Assembly: GCA_029747015.1 (NCBI GenBank)
Contig: JAKOGI010000085.1
Coordinates: 789,501 to 853,500 of the forward strand
Direction: 5' to 3'
From: Carnegiea gigantea
Lineage: Eukaryota > Streptophyta > Magnoliopsida > Caryophyllales > Cactaceae
Length of the DNA stretch: 64,000 nt
Made by a program: the position numbers and the translations under genes. A model generated the notes under the pieces. The model was not told the DNA's origin and searched no databases. It saw nothing but the letters and a program-made list of their open reading frames with translations. Below are positions 22,984 to 35,809 of this stretch, one piece after another. Every line of letters starts with the position of its first letter. Position 1 is the stretch's first letter.

Positions 22984-22988
22984 ACTTA
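22984..22988 (+). repeat. Target-site duplication, left of copia element 1
   Basis: ACTTA, repeated at 28367-28371. An uninterrupted unit reads TATTACTTATTGTTAG here. Confidence 0.85.
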
Positions 22989-23571
22989 CGTTAGGAAATT
23001 AGAGCAAGCTAACAGCGAAAGCGATAGGACGAAACATATATTCAGAAATTTAAAGAACAATAATAGAAACAAAGCAGTAACACACAAGATTTACGTGGAA
23101 ACCAAATGCGGGAAAAAACCACGGACGACATTGAGCACAATCAATCCACTATATGAGCAGGAAGAGTACAAAGTGATAGCAACCATAACAAGTGATTCGA
23201 TCTAATAGTAGAATTACAATCGCTCTTGTAATCTCTCACAGGATATTCTCTACCTCTCAATGTGTTATGGGATTCAGGAATGATTTTAGATCCTAGACAA
23301 GGTCTCCTTATATAGGGTCTAGAAGTTCAGGGTTTTACCCCTAGAGGGGAACTGTAGCCGCCAAGAAGACTGTACGCCAAAAGCAAACCTTAGCCGCCAA
23401 GAAGCCCGCGCCCGAACTGGGGGCACGGCACAACCGTGCCACATGGTACGACACACCCATGCCACTTCTCTGCCTTCTTTCGTCGTCTCGCTTCTTTGGC
23501 CTGACACGTCCGTGTCATCTAGCACGGTTCCACTGTGCCGATTCTTGGATTTTGGGCCACGAAACCCAACA
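22989..23571 (-). repeat. 3' LTR of copia element 1
   Basis: On the plus strand from CGTTAGGAAATTAG to AAACCCAACA. It contains a minus-strand TATA box (CCTATATAAGGAG, about 23307-23320) and palindromic GGCAC/GTGCC modules at about 23420-23540. Confidence 0.9.
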
Positions 23572-23584
23572 ATCTCCACCTTGG
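23572..23584 (-). promoter_or_regulatory. Polypurine tract of copia element 1
   Basis: On the minus strand CCAAGGTGGAGAT directly before TGTTGGGTTT, the start of the 3' LTR. The same tract occurs in the related copy at 53930-53942. Confidence 0.75.
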
Positions 23585-23672
23585 ACTGAAATCTCCAATC
23601 ACTAATCTCTCTAACACCGTCATCGCACCCTGAAGGGTGATGCCCCCCAAGTGGTAATGCCCCGAAAGGCAC

Positions 23673-26600
23673 TCAAATGTTGTGAATGCTAACTAAGTCC
23701 AAATAATGCTCGAACTTAGCTATAGGGAGAGGCTTCGTCAACATATCTGTAGGATTCTCCAAAGTGTGAACCTTCCTCACAACTAGTTCCCCTACAGCAA
23801 CTGTATCTCTGATATAGTGATACTTGACACTGATGTGCATGGTCTTTGAATGGTAGGCATCATTCTTAGTCAGGTGGAGTGCACTGTGACTATCAGAAAA
23901 TACCACAGTGGTAGCCTGTTCAACTCCAAGCTTAGTAATAAGGCCCCTTAACCAAGTAGCTTCCTTCACTCCTGCAGTAGCAACAACATACTTAGCCTCT
24001 GTAGTAGATAGAGCTGTAATAGACCGAAGCGATACTTTTCAGGAGATAGCACCTACACACATAGTGAAGATATACCTAGATATGGACCTTCTCCTATCAA
24101 GATCACCAATATAGTCAGAATCAACAAAACCTGTAACAACATATGTAGCAGCTTCATTTCTATCAAATGCCAATCCCTTATTAACAGTACCCTTCACATA
24201 GCAAAGGATCCACTTTACAGCTTCCCAATGATCCTTTCCAGGATTATGCATATACCTACTGAGCACACTCACAGCATGTGACAAGTCTGGCCTAGTGCAT
24301 ACTATAGCATACATTAAACTACCAACAACACTAGAATAAGGGACATTAGACATTCTATCTATGTCCTCCTCAGATTGTGGACAATACTCAGCAGACAATC
24401 TGAAATGTGCAGCAAGGGGTGTGGAAACTGCCTGACAGTTACCTATATTAAATCTGCCTGGTACTATCTCAACGTAGTGTCCCTAAGACAAGTACAACTT
24501 ACTAGCCTTTCGATCTCTCTGAATCTCCATGCCTAGAATCTTCTTTGCTGCACCTAGGTCCTTCATCTCAAACTCCTCACTGAGTTGACATTTCAACTTG
24601 TTGATCAAGGACTTATCCTTGGGGGCAATCAACATATCATCAACATGCAACGGTAAGTAAATAAAGGAACCATCAGAATATTGTCTAAAATACACACAAT
24701 TATCATATCGGCTACGTATGTATCCTTATGCAATCATGAAGGTGTCAAACCTTTTGTACCACTGCCTAGGAGCCTGCTTAAGTCCATACAAGGATTTCTT
24801 CAATCTACACACCAGTTGTTCCTTCCTAGGAATAATAAAACCTTCAGGTTGCCTCATGTAGATCTCCTCCTCTAACTCCCCATAAAGGAATGCAGTCTTC
24901 ACATCAAGCTGCTCCAGCTTGAGATCAAATAAGGCAACAAATGCAAGAAACATTCTAATGGAGGTATGTCTAATAACAGGTGAAAATACCTCGTTGTAAT
25001 CAATACGTTCCTTCTGGTTGCAACCACGAACAACCAGGCGATCTTTCTATCTTGCATCTTCAACTCCAGGAATGCCTTACTTTTTCTTATAGATCCATTT
25101 GGCAGTTAAGGTTCTCTGGCCTTTAGGTAGCGCACACAGTTCCCAAGTCTGATTCTTCTATAGACTCTCCATTTCCTCTTGTATAGCTGGGATCCAATTA
25201 GGCGAACTTGGGCAGGAGATTCCTTCAGTATAGGTTGAAGGTTCCACACCTTTAGGCACCTTCTCTACAATTGAAAGTGCATATGCTATTAGTCCTTCAT
25301 CATCATTGTAGCGAGCAGGCCTCTTGATCTCCCTCCTAGGATGATCACGAGCTATAAAGTGAGCAGTTTTCACCTGAGGCTGATCAGAACTGATAGTGCC
25401 AGGTTCAGTGACCTGAGTCTCCCGGTTGGGCTGATTAGCAGCTCCACCTTAAGCTGCAACAGTCTTTACTTTTATCTTCATACTATTACTGGTATCCTCC
25501 TGATCACCTGCCCCAGTAAAAGGGACAACAGAATCCGTTCCAGAAGGTAATATAGTAATCTCATTGAAAGTTACATCCCTGCTCTGAATGACCTTGTTAG
25601 ACTTAGGACACCGCATGTGGTATCATTTAGACCCAGATGCATATCCAAGAAACATGCATTTGATAGCCCCAGGGGCTAACCTCCCATTACTCAGATGGGC
25701 ATACACAGGACATTCAAATATTCTCAAAATAGAATAATCAATAGGATTACTTGATCATATTTCTTTTGGAATCTGAAAATCAATGGAGGTGTGTGGTGAA
25801 CGATTTACCAAGTATCAGGCTATACAAATAGCCTCACCAGGAAAGCTTTGCGATCCCAAAGCCATGCATTGGAAAGCATACATCGAGCTTTCTCCAGTAG
25901 AGTCCTATTGATCCGTTCTGCAACTCCATTCTGCTGTGGTTTTCTAACCAAAGTCTTTTGCCTGGCTATGCCATTCACCGCGCAAAACTCATCAAACTAT
26001 CACTCAACAAACTCAAGACCATTGTCAGTTCTAAGCTTCTTGATCTTTCTCCCAGTCTGGTTCTCAACCAGAGCCTTGAACTTCTTGAACATGGAGAATG
26101 TCTCATTTTTCTGTCTCAAGAAGTAAACCCAAACTTTGCATGGGAAATCATCAATAAAAGTCAACATGTAGCGCTTACCTCCAAGGGAAGAAACCTTCAA
26201 AGGATCCCACATATCAGAATGAATGTAGTCAAGGATCCCCTACATACGATGCTTCGCTTTAGAGAAACTCACCCTCTTCTGTTTGCCAAATATACAATGA
26301 TCACAAAAATCAAGCTCACCCGTACCAACGCTACCCAGATAACCTTTCTTACTTAGAATGGTCATCCCTTTCTCACTCATATGGCCCAATCTAATGTGCT
26401 ATAACCTTGTATTATTAACAGTTGCTGATGCTGTACCAACTGCAGCTACTCCTGTAACTGTAGTTCCTTGTAGATTGTAGAGACTTCCCTACCGTAGTCC
26501 CTTCGTTACTACCATGGCACCCTTTATCACCTTTAAGACACCATTCTTGATAATAATCTTACAACCATTAGTCTCAAGAATACTCAAAGAGATTAAACAA

Positions 26601-27740
26601 CGAGTCATATCAGGTATGTGACGAACTTTAGATAAGGTTCTAACTATACCATCATGGGTTTTAATTTGCCCAGTACCTATTCCTGTAACCTTGCGCTCAG
26701 CATCGTTGCCTATAAGTATAACCCCAGTATCAACAGGCTCATAAGTGACAAACCAGTCCCTACGAGGGCACATGTGATACGTACAACCAGAATTTAAAAC
26801 TCTATCATCACCTAACGCCTTCTCAGAAGTGGTGGCCAAAGATATAGTAGCAAGCAACACATCACCATCAGACTCTGACTCTACCACATAATCAGCTGTA
26901 GCCGTTTTCTGCTTTTCCTCTTTCCCTTTCTTTTTCTTTAGCTTCTAGCAGTTAACCTGAATATGACCCAATTTACCACAATAATTGCTGGTCTTATTGG
27001 AATAAGGATTCCTAGACTTAGATCAATTCTTTTTCTTATTACCGTTTCCATTTTGCTCAGTTGTTCCATCCTTAACAGCTAATCCTTCAGCCGGATCAGC
27101 ATGGATATCATGGTCAAATTTCTCCTTAGACAACAAATTAGACTCGACATCCTCAAACGATATAGTATCAGAATTACTATATAGCATAATCTCTTAAAGT
27201 GTTTATAGGGGGTAAAGACACAACAAGTAGAATAGCTTTATCCCCATCCTCAATCTTTATATCCAAACTCTCCAAATCAACAAGAATAGAGTTAAACTCA
27301 TTCAGATGTTTTTGAACAGGGGTACCTTTAGCCATACGAAAGGTGTATAACCTTTCCTTTCAACGGATCTTGTTGGCTAGACTCTTCATCATGTAGAGTT
27401 CCTCCGGCCGAGTCCACAGATCCACCACAGTTGCCTTATCGAGCATCTCTCGCAGGACATATGGCACCAGACACAACTGAATGGCTAAAACTGCCTTCAA
27501 CTCCAATTCCTCCCATTCCTCGTCTGTCAATAATCCACGTCTCTTCTTTTGGTCTGCTGCCCATTGTTCATCAGTCATCATCTCGTGTTCCATGTGAGGT
27601 CCTTGCAGAACCTTTGATAACCCATGCTGGATGAGAAATGCTCTCATCTGTACTTTCCAGAGATTAAAACTAATCTCCCCATCAAATTTCTGAATCAACC
27701 TTAATAATTGAAGGCATCCTAAACCAAAGCTCTGATACAA
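23673..27740 (-). pseudogene. gag-pol polyprotein of copia element 1, many breaks
   Basis: Broken frames follow each other from right to left. Gag at 27360-27740 (KFDGEISFNLWKVQMRAFL). A zinc knuckle near 26948-26989 reads SNYCGKLGHIQVNC, with the first Cys replaced by Ser. Protease at 26489-26887 reads LNSGCTYHMC, where the catalytic DSG has become NSG. Integrase at about 25560-26410 has HHCC residues, HSDMW, RTDNG and QQNGVAERINRT, so the DDE residues are present. RT at 24483-25373 has HVDDM at 24633-24647 instead of YVDDM. RT end and RNase H at 23673-24398 (FVDSDYIGD, STTEAKY). It cannot make a working polyprotein. The gag part contains an in-frame near-duplication (MTDEQW and LTDEEW). Confidence 0.85.
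27728..27739 (-). promoter_or_regulatory. Primer binding site (initiator Met tRNA), copia element 1
   Basis: Minus strand TTGTATCAGAGC, one base from the usual plant copia site TGGTATCAGAGC, two bases inside the 5' LTR. Confidence 0.8.
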
Positions 27741-27741
27741 C

Positions 27742-28366
27742 TTATTAGGAAATTAGAGCAAGTTAATAGCGAAAGCGATAGGATGAAACAGATATTCGAA
27801 AATTTAAAGAACGATAACAGGAACAAAGCAATAACACACAAGATTTATGTGGAAACCCAATGCGGGAAAGAACCACGGACGGCGACGAGCACAATCAATC
27901 CACTATATGAGCTGAAAGAGTGCAAAGTGATTGCAACCACAACAAGTGCTTCGATTTAATAGCAGGATTATAATCTCTCTTGTAATATCTCACAGGACAC
28001 TCTCTACCTCTCAATGTGCTATGGGATTCAGGGATGATTTTAGATCCTAGGAAAGTCTCTTTATATAGGATCTAGAAGTTTAGGGTTTTACCCCCAATGG
28101 AGAACCCTAGCCGTCAAGAAGACTGTACGCCAAAAGCAAACCCTGGCCGCCAGGAAGCCCACGCCTGAACAGGGAGCGCGGCACGGCCGTGTTGCGTGGC
28201 ACGGTCACCCCGTGCCAGGGTGGCACAACCGTGCCATATGGCACGGCACATCTGTGCCACTTCTCTGCCTTCTTTCATCATTGCGCTTCTTCAGCCTGAC
28301 ACGTCCGTGTCGTCTAGCACCGTCCCACCGTGCTGATTCTTGGATTTTAGGCCACAAAACCCAATA
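27742..28366 (-). repeat. 5' LTR of copia element 1
   Basis: Plus-strand reading from TATTAGGAAATTAG to AAACCCAATA. It is about 40 bp longer than the 3' LTR because of extra GGCACGG/CCGTGCC modules at about 28165-28255. Minus-strand TATA (CCTATATAAAG) at about 28050-28060. Confidence 0.9.
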
Positions 28367-28371
28367 ACTTA
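28367..28371 (+). repeat. Target-site duplication, right of copia element 1
   Basis: ACTTA, identical to 22984-22988; array unit 5 resumes. Confidence 0.85.
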
Positions 28372-29730
28372 TTGTTAGAAGGAAGTTAAAGGCGGCGACT
28401 AATATTTCATGAACGAACTTAATGTGCAAAGGTAAAAAAGGGGATGTTGTGCAGTGACGCAATAGCCCATTGTTCTAGAAACGATTTTGCTTATTGAAAT
28501 CATACACTGGGGAGTCGTTAGTAATTGATCTCAAAGAACACATGGCAAGTTAGCTGCTCGAATTGCATACTAAATCAAACAATGATGGGGATCCTTCAAC
28601 AGTCACGTAAAACAGTTCAGGAGGAATATCTAGTGTCTTTGGCGTATGTCATGCTGTAGCTGAAAGCTTTAAGTTGTAGATAGGGGGCTGAAACAAACAA
28701 AGACAAAAGAGGTTTGGTGAGGAAAAACTAGGAACAATAATGTAGATGATATAGCTATTGAGATGGAAACAAGATGTTGTAATGATGACTTGCCGAAAAT
28801 ATGTAGTCGACTTTGCGCCAAAAGATTAGTCAATAAGAGCTCAAGCCCATGCCCTTCCCATTCACACAGCCCGACTCAGGCTGATAGGCGAGTGGTGCGC
28901 GTGTCCATGCGTAGTCTTGAAATTACTCTAGCCGCTAGCTTTTTAGGGGTCGTGGAAGGCACAGATATAAGATACATGAAACGCTCTTTGAAGAAATTTC
29001 ATTTAGGAGACCAAAAAGTAAGCCAATGAAAAATATGTTTTGCTCTATGTTTGAAACAACTCCAACACTTATGAGTGAGACCATTAGCTTAGAAATTCTA
29101 TGTTGATAATTTCAAGAAGGCTTCTAATCCCTTGAAACCTACAAGCACACCCTATGAAATTCATTGCAAATGTTCCATTAAACTCTTTTTCCGTGTGGAA
29201 AATGTTGTCACATGCCATAATTTTTGCCTACAATTTGGTCAGAATGTACACGGATGTAAGTCTAGTGTTAACGTAGTTATGTGGGAGTTTCAAATATCTA
29301 AGGGGTTTACATCATGTCAATTTTCTTCCATTTTGAATGATTATTTGTCACTTTAATTGTTGTATTTTTTTAAAATATTTGCGTACTTTTTACTTTGGGC
29401 TTACTATTTTCAAACTTCTTACCGGCAACTTTTCAAGCATTTCTTCATTGGGTTGATTATCATTTTTTAGTTATAGATAGTTAAATTTCATAACTGTAAA
29501 TTATCCAATAATGCTAAAGGAATTTCGAACTTCATATACAAAGTAAACATAATAGTATGTGAATCAACAACTTATTGTTTATAACATGCAAAAAGATTCA
29601 AGTTCAAATATGTGATTTCAAAATCAAATTCTCTAATCGAGATGCAATTTTAGATGACTTGCTGGCCTTTTCGATTATTATCATTTTTGTCAGCATGATC
29701 AAGGGCGATTTGGAATTCTAGGTTAAGTGC

Positions 29731-29804
29731 ATTGGGGTATCTCAGTTGGTTAGAGCATGTGGCTATTAACCATAAGGTTAGAGGTTCAAGCCCTCCCTCT
29801 AGTG
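29731..29804 (+). tRNA. tRNA-Asn-like, ATT anticodon, copy 6
   Basis: Starts ATTGGGG and ends CTCTAGT plus G, so position 1 is A and position 72 is T, and they pair. Anticodon loop CTATTAA. The D stem starts TCTC instead of GCTC, which also damages the A box. Probable pseudogene. Confidence 0.55.
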
Positions 29805-32341
29805 TCTTTGTCTTATTGAAATGCCTGTTTTTTGGTTTTGCTAATCTTTTATTTTATATGTTTCCAAAGATTCCACCGAGCAGAGTTCAAGCACAAATTT
29901 ACTTCGAAAATGAAACTCCATGCCTCTAAAAATGACACTCTCAATGTTAGCTAGCCTATGCCTATTGTAGTTGATTGTGTGCCCTTGGTGTATCGCCATA
30001 TCCATCCAGCGCTTGTCCATGCTCATGGTCTCACACCTAAAAAAAAGGGGATATTTATTCCAAAGATCAACCATTATATTCCAAACCATTAACTAATGAG
30101 CTCTTTTTCAATGAAGGTATTAGCCTCAAATGTAAGAAGAAAAGCTCTTTCGGGCACGCTGTCAAACACTTGGTAGTAAGGAGAGAAGCCCCTAGGACAT
30201 GAGCAAACTAAGGGAAAGGGAAGCACTCCCCAAGTTTATTTAGGCATAAGAGCTCTCAATCCTAAGCCAACTTAAGAAAAATTAGCCACTAATGATCATC
30301 AATAAATCAAAACAATGCCAAATGAGCATGATCAATGATAATACTTAAATTGATTAAGTAAAACAGAGAGAAAGAGAAAAAACTTTAGATTATAATAGGA
30401 AGGAGATTATCAATCGACAAACTATTCACAAGAATTCAGTAAACTCAATCTTCTTTAATTTACTCTCACCCTATAAAGTTAGGAGAGCTTCATAAATCCA
30501 AATGATGGCTAAGCCCTGAAATTAAAAATTTTTCCCTTATATGGTGGTTTAACTGACAAAAGGGACACGGGTCACTTGTGAACGTGGGTGCTCTATTTGA
30601 GTTCTGCAAAATCAATTCCCTTCAATAGTTCTTTATTTTAATTTTAATAAAAATGATAAATCTATGGTTTGGGGTGGAAAAAAATCATGACATGACCACG
30701 GTATAGTTGTCAGTGTTCAAGGAATATGTGAATGGAGAATAGTTGTTAGGGTTTTTTTTTTTTTTTAAATGAAAAAGCACATAGATCTTTCTAAATTCCT
30801 TTCTTTATTGCCACATAAATTAATCTAGATGTTTGCCTTAAGATTCTAAAAAAGATGGTGATTTTTATTCACGTCAAGCAAGATGGAATGGAAGATCCCG
30901 TGAAACGATAAACCTCAAAATTATAACTACCAAATTTGCACTGAAAGTCTCAAATTCCCGAGAACATAAAAGACGAAGCACATAATGCAATGTGCTTAAC
31001 GTGTCTGGGGTGCTGCCTGGAAGTACAACATGAAAGTTACATAATTGTTGGTTCTATAATGTACATAGCCTTTTTCCAGTGTGTAACTCTGCTTATGTAC
31101 ATTGCAACATGTTCTCAACTTTCAACATTCATTCATATTCAAAAATAAGAAAGGGAAATGAAGTTATGCATAATCAAGAAGGCCACACCGTACTACTGAA
31201 GACCACATGATTCAATGCCCGCTTAGTTTCTGAAGCCAAGGATATACCATTTGGGTCATCAACTCTGAGCTTTGTTTGTCTCGAACTTTCGGTCTCTTTC
31301 TAAGTATTGCATCATCCCTTTGGATGCATTTGTTGGTCGACCACATTGCAAGATAACTTTGAAAACTTCTTTTACGATTTGGTTTTTTGTAGTAAAAGAA
31401 GTCCCACACACTTTACTTAGACATTTTAATTCTTATATATTATTACAGTAAATATCTTTAAAATAAATTAGGATTGCTTATTGTTAGAAAAAAATTAAGG
31501 ATGGCGACTAATAGTTCAAGAACAAGCATAACGCAGAAAGGGCAAAAAGGGGATGTTGCGTAGTGACGTGATAGTCCACCGTTCTAGAATCGATTTTGCT
31601 TACTGAAATCGTACACTGGGGACTCGCTAGCAATTGATCTCAAAGAATAGAAGGCAAGTTCACTGCTCGAGCTGCGTACTAAATCGAACAATGATGGGGA
31701 TCTTTGAACAGTCACCTAAAAAATAGTTTAGGAGGAATGTTTAGTGTCTTTGGTGTATGTCACGATGTAGCCGAAAGCTTTCCGGGGGAGGGGTCGTGGA
31801 AGGCACGGATGTAAGATACATGAAATGCTCTTTGGAGAAATTTCATTTAGGAGACCAAAATGTAACCCAATGAAAAATATGTTTTGCTCTATCCTTGAAG
31901 CGACTCCAACACTAATGAGTGAGAGCATTAGCTTAGAAACCCCATGTTGATAATTTCAAGAAGGCTTCCAATCCCTTGAAGCCTACAAGCACACCCTCTT
32001 TTAAAGCAATATAGATGGCTTGCATGCTTTTCAATCCCTTGCTCTATGTTTTGCTCTATGTTTGAAATAACTCCGATACACAATAATGTGTGAATCAATA
32101 ACTCATTGTTTATAACATGCCAAAAGATTCTAGTTCAAAAGGTTATTTCAAAATCAAATTCTCTAACTTAGATGCAATTTTAGATGACTTGTTTAATTTT
32201 TCAATTACTGTCATTTTTGTCTGAGAGGATGTAAGAAACCCAATGGGAGAATAACACATAATAACATTAGGATCTCTAAAGTGGATGGAGTATAAGTGGT
32301 GTCGGCATGATCAAGGGCGGTTTGCAATTCTAGGTAAATGC
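29731..32341 (+). repeat. Array unit 6, internally deleted and rearranged
   Basis: Only 2611 bp. Around 31775-31785 unit sequence jumps from GAAAGCTTT to the GGGGTCGTGGAAGG landmark, losing the stretch between. At about 31990-32090 short pieces (CAATCCCTTG, TGCTCTATG, TTTGAAATAACTCC) are repeated out of order. Confidence 0.85.
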
Positions 32342-32415
32342 GCTAGAGTAGCTCAGTTGGTTAGTGTGTGTAGCTGTTAACCACAAAGTCTGAGGTTTAA
32401 GCCCTTCCTCTAGCA
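32342..32415 (+). tRNA. tRNA-Asn (GTT), copy 7
   Basis: Acceptor stem GCTAGAG/CTCTAGC is perfect and the anticodon is GTT. The anticodon stem has an A:C clash (TGTAG/CCACA), the D stem is weakened (GTGT) and the T loop is TTTAAGC. Doubtful function. Confidence 0.6.
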
Positions 32416-35400
32416 TCTTTGTCTTATTGAACTCTAACGTTGGTTTTTTTGTTTTGCTAATCTTTTATGTTATATGTTTCCAAAGATTCCACCAAGTGGA
32501 GTTTAAGCATAAATTTACTTCGGAAATGAAACTCCATGCCTCTAAAAAAGACACTCTCAATGTTAGCTATCTATGCCCAATGTAGTTGATTGTGTGCCCT
32601 TGGTGTATCGCCACAACCATCCACCGCTTGTCCATACTCATGGTCTCACACCCAAAAAATGGGGATATTTATCCCAAAGATCAACCATTATATTCCATAT
32701 CATATAAACTAATGAGTCGTCTTTCAATGAAGCTATTAGCCTCAGATGTGAGATGAAATGCTCTTTCAGGCACTTCATCGAACACTTGGTGGTAATGAGA
32801 GAACCCCCTAGGAAATGAGCAAACTATGGGAAAGGGAAGCACTTCCCAGCTTTATTTAGGCACAATAGCTCTCAATCCCAAACCCACTCAAGAGAAATTA
32901 GCCACTAATGATCATCAATAAATCCAAACAATACCAAATGAGCATGATTGACGATAACAATTAAATTGATTAAGTAAAAGATAGAGAAAGAGAGCAAACT
33001 TTAGATTATAATAGGAAGGAGATTATCAATTGTCAAACTATTCACAAGAATTCAATAAACTCAATCTTCTTTAATTTACTCTAACCCTATAAAGGCAGGA
33101 GAGGTTAGTAAATCCAAATGATGGTTAAGCCCTGAAATTAATAAAGTTTCCCTTATATAGTGGATCCAGCGACAAAAGGGACACGAGACAGCTGTGAACG
33201 TGGGTGCTCAATTTGAGTTCTGGAAAATCAATTCACTTCAATAATGTTTTATTTTAACTTTAATAAAAATGATAAATCGATGGTTTTGGGTGGAAAAAAA
33301 ATTACGACATGACCACGGTATAGTTTTCAGTGGCGATTTTTATTGATTTTAAGTAAGATGGAATGGAAGATTTTGCAAAATGACGAACCTCAAAATTGTA
33401 ACTATCAAATTTTCACCGAAAATTTCAAATTCCTGAAGACATAAAAAATGAAGCACGTAATGCAATGCGCTGAACGTGTATGGTGAGCTACCTGGAAGTA
33501 CAACTTGAAAGCTACATAATTGTTGGTCCTACAATGTACATGGTCTTTTTCCAGTGTGTAACTCTGCTTATGTACACTCCAACATGTTCCCGGCTTTCAA
33601 CGTTCATTCATATTCAAAAATAAGAAAGGGAACTGAAGTTATGCATAATCAAGAAGGCCACACCGTACTTACTAAGTAAACCACATGATTCAATGCCTGA
33701 TTAGTTTTTAAAGCCAAGGATACGCCATCTGGGTTATCAATTCTGAGCTACGTTTATCTTGGATTTTCAATCTCTTTCTAAGTATTACATCATCCCTTTG
33801 GATGCATTTCTTGGCCTATCACATTACTAGATAACTTTAAACTTCTTTTGCGGTTTGGTGTTTTTTTGGTTGATTTTGGGGGGCAGATGACGTTAAATAT
33901 AAGATATTTTGTAGTAAAAGAAGTGCCAAGCATTTTACCTAGATGTTTTACTTCTTATATACCATTATAGTAAATCTCTTTGGGAACCATTAGTATTGCT
34001 TATTATTAGAAAGAAGTTAAGGATGGCGGCTAATAGTTCAGGAACAAACTTAACGTGCAAAGGGCAAAAAGGGAATGTTGCACAGCGATGTGATAGTCCA
34101 CTGTTCTAGAATCGATTTTGCATACTAAAATTGTACACTGGGGACTCGTTAGCAATTGATGTCAAAGAATACATGACGAGTTAGCTGCTCGAACTGCGCA
34201 CTAAATCGAAGAATGATGGGGATCTTTGAACAATCACCCAAAATAGTATAGGAGGAATGTTTAGTGTCTTTCGTGTATGTCATGCTGTAGCAGAAATCTT
34301 TAAGTTGTAGACAAAAGAGGCCCTGAAACATACAAAGACAAAAGTGGTTTGGTGAAGAAAAATCCGGAATAATGATGTAGATAATATAGTTATGGAGATG
34401 TAAAAGAGATGTTGTAATGATAACTGGCCGAAAATATGCAGCCGAATTTGCGCCAAAAGATCATTCAATAAGCCCAAGCCTATGCCTTCCCTATTCACGT
34501 AGCTCGACTCTGGCTAATAAATGAGTGTTGCACGCGTGCATGTGTAGTCTTGAAATTAGTTTAGCCACTAGCTTTCAGGGGGGTCGTGGAAGGCACAGAT
34601 ATAGGATATATGAAACACTCTTCGAAGAAATTTCATTTGGGAGACCAAAAAGTAACCCAATGAAAAATATGTTTTGCTCTACGTTTGAAGCAGCTCCATC
34701 ACTTACGGGTGAGACCATTAGCTTAGAAACCCTAAGTTGATAATTTTACGAAGGCTTCTAATCCCTTGAAACCTACAAGCACACCTTTTGAAATTCATTG
34801 CAAATGTTCCATTGAATTTTTTTCTATATGGAAAATGTCGTCACCTACCATAATTTTCTGCTACAATTTGGTCAGACATACACAAATATAAGTCTAGTGT
34901 TAAGTTAGTTTTGTAGGAGTTTCAAATATTGAAAGAGTTTACATCATGTCAATTTCGTTCCATTTTGAATGGCTATTTATCACTTTAATTGTTGTAACTT
35001 TTTTACTATTTGCACACTTTTCACTTTGGACTTGCTATCATTTTTGGATTTTTTACTGGCATCTTTTCAAGCATTTCTTCATTTAGTTGATTATCATTTT
35101 TTAGTTATGGATAGATAAATTTCATAACTGTAAATAATCTAATAATGCTGAAGGGATTCCGAACTTTCATGTACAACGTAAACATAATAGAATGTGAATG
35201 AAAAACTCATTGTTAATAACATGCCAAAATATTCAAGTTCAAATATGTTATTTTAAATTCAAATTCAAAAACCTAGATGCGATTTTGGGTGACTTGCTTG
35301 CTTTTTGAATTATTGTCATTTTCGTTCGAGGGGTGTAAGAAAAGGGATGGGAGGATAACACATAATAACATTAGGATCTTTAAAGTGAATGGAGTATAAG

Positions 35401-35445
35401 TGTTGTCGGCATGATCAAGGGCGGTTTGGAATTTTAGTAAAGTAC
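32342..35445 (+). repeat. Array unit 7
   Basis: 3104 bp with a deletion of roughly 130 bp at about 33330, where TTTTCAGTG joins directly to GCGATTTTTATTG. Minus-strand TATA box at 33151-33160. Confidence 0.9.
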
Positions 35446-35519
35446 GCTAGAGTAGCTCAGTTGGTTAGAGCGTGTGGCCGTTAACCACAAGGTCAAAGGT
35501 TTTAGCCCTCCCCCCAGTG
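35446..35519 (+). tRNA. tRNA-Asn-like (GTT) with C33, copy 8
   Basis: Anticodon loop is CCGTTAA: GTT is kept but the near-universal U33 is C. The T arm is damaged (TTTTAGC loop) and the 3' side reads CCCCAGTG. Probable pseudogene. Confidence 0.55.
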
Positions 35520-35809
35520 TCTTTGTCTTATTGAACTCTAATATCGATTTTTTGGTTTTGCTGATCTTTTATGTTATATGTTTCTGAAGATTCCATTGAG
35601 CAGAGTTCAAGCATAAATTTGCTTCGCAAATGAAACTCCATGCCTCAAAGAATGACACTTTCAATGTGAGCTAACCTATGCCCAACGTAGTTGATTGTGT
35701 GCCCTTGGTGTATCGCCATATCCATCCAGTGCTTGTCCATACTCATGGTCTGACACTCAAAAAAACAGGGGATATCGATGCAAAAGATCAACCATTATAT
35801 TCCAAACCT

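Larger units (their letters stand above)
22989..28366 (-). mobile_element. Ty1/copia retrotransposon 1, complete but decayed (Tork/Tnt1-like)
   Basis: A 5.4-kb element on the minus strand with a 5' LTR at 27742-28366, initiator-Met primer site, gag, protease, integrase, reverse transcriptase and RNase H in copia order, polypurine tract and 3' LTR at 22989-23571. ACTTA flanks both ends. The original TG...CA ends have mutated to CG and TA. The two LTRs differ in length (583 and 625 bp), mainly in the palindrome-rich part. The coding region has many stops and shifts. A 5'-truncated plus-strand copy of the same family lies at 52248-61097. The lineage assignment rests on RT/RH wording and gag type and is tentative. 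Confidence 0.9.
21209..29730 (+). repeat. Array unit 5, interrupted by a copia element
   Basis: Split by the copia element at 22989-28366. Unit sequence resumes at 28367 with the duplicated ACTTA and runs to the tRNA at 29731. Without the element the unit is about 3.14 kb. Confidence 0.9.

Noticed and set aside
29132..29356. 74-codon frame recurring at 29132, 38050, 41677 and 63130 with almost the same peptide
   Set aside because: It begins at TTG, has no ATG of its own, is AT-rich, and two of the copies are recent duplicates of each other. Not listed as a gene.
29732..29929. Frame starting within tRNA copy 6
   Set aside because: The first 24 codons are a translation of the tRNA itself; not a protein gene.
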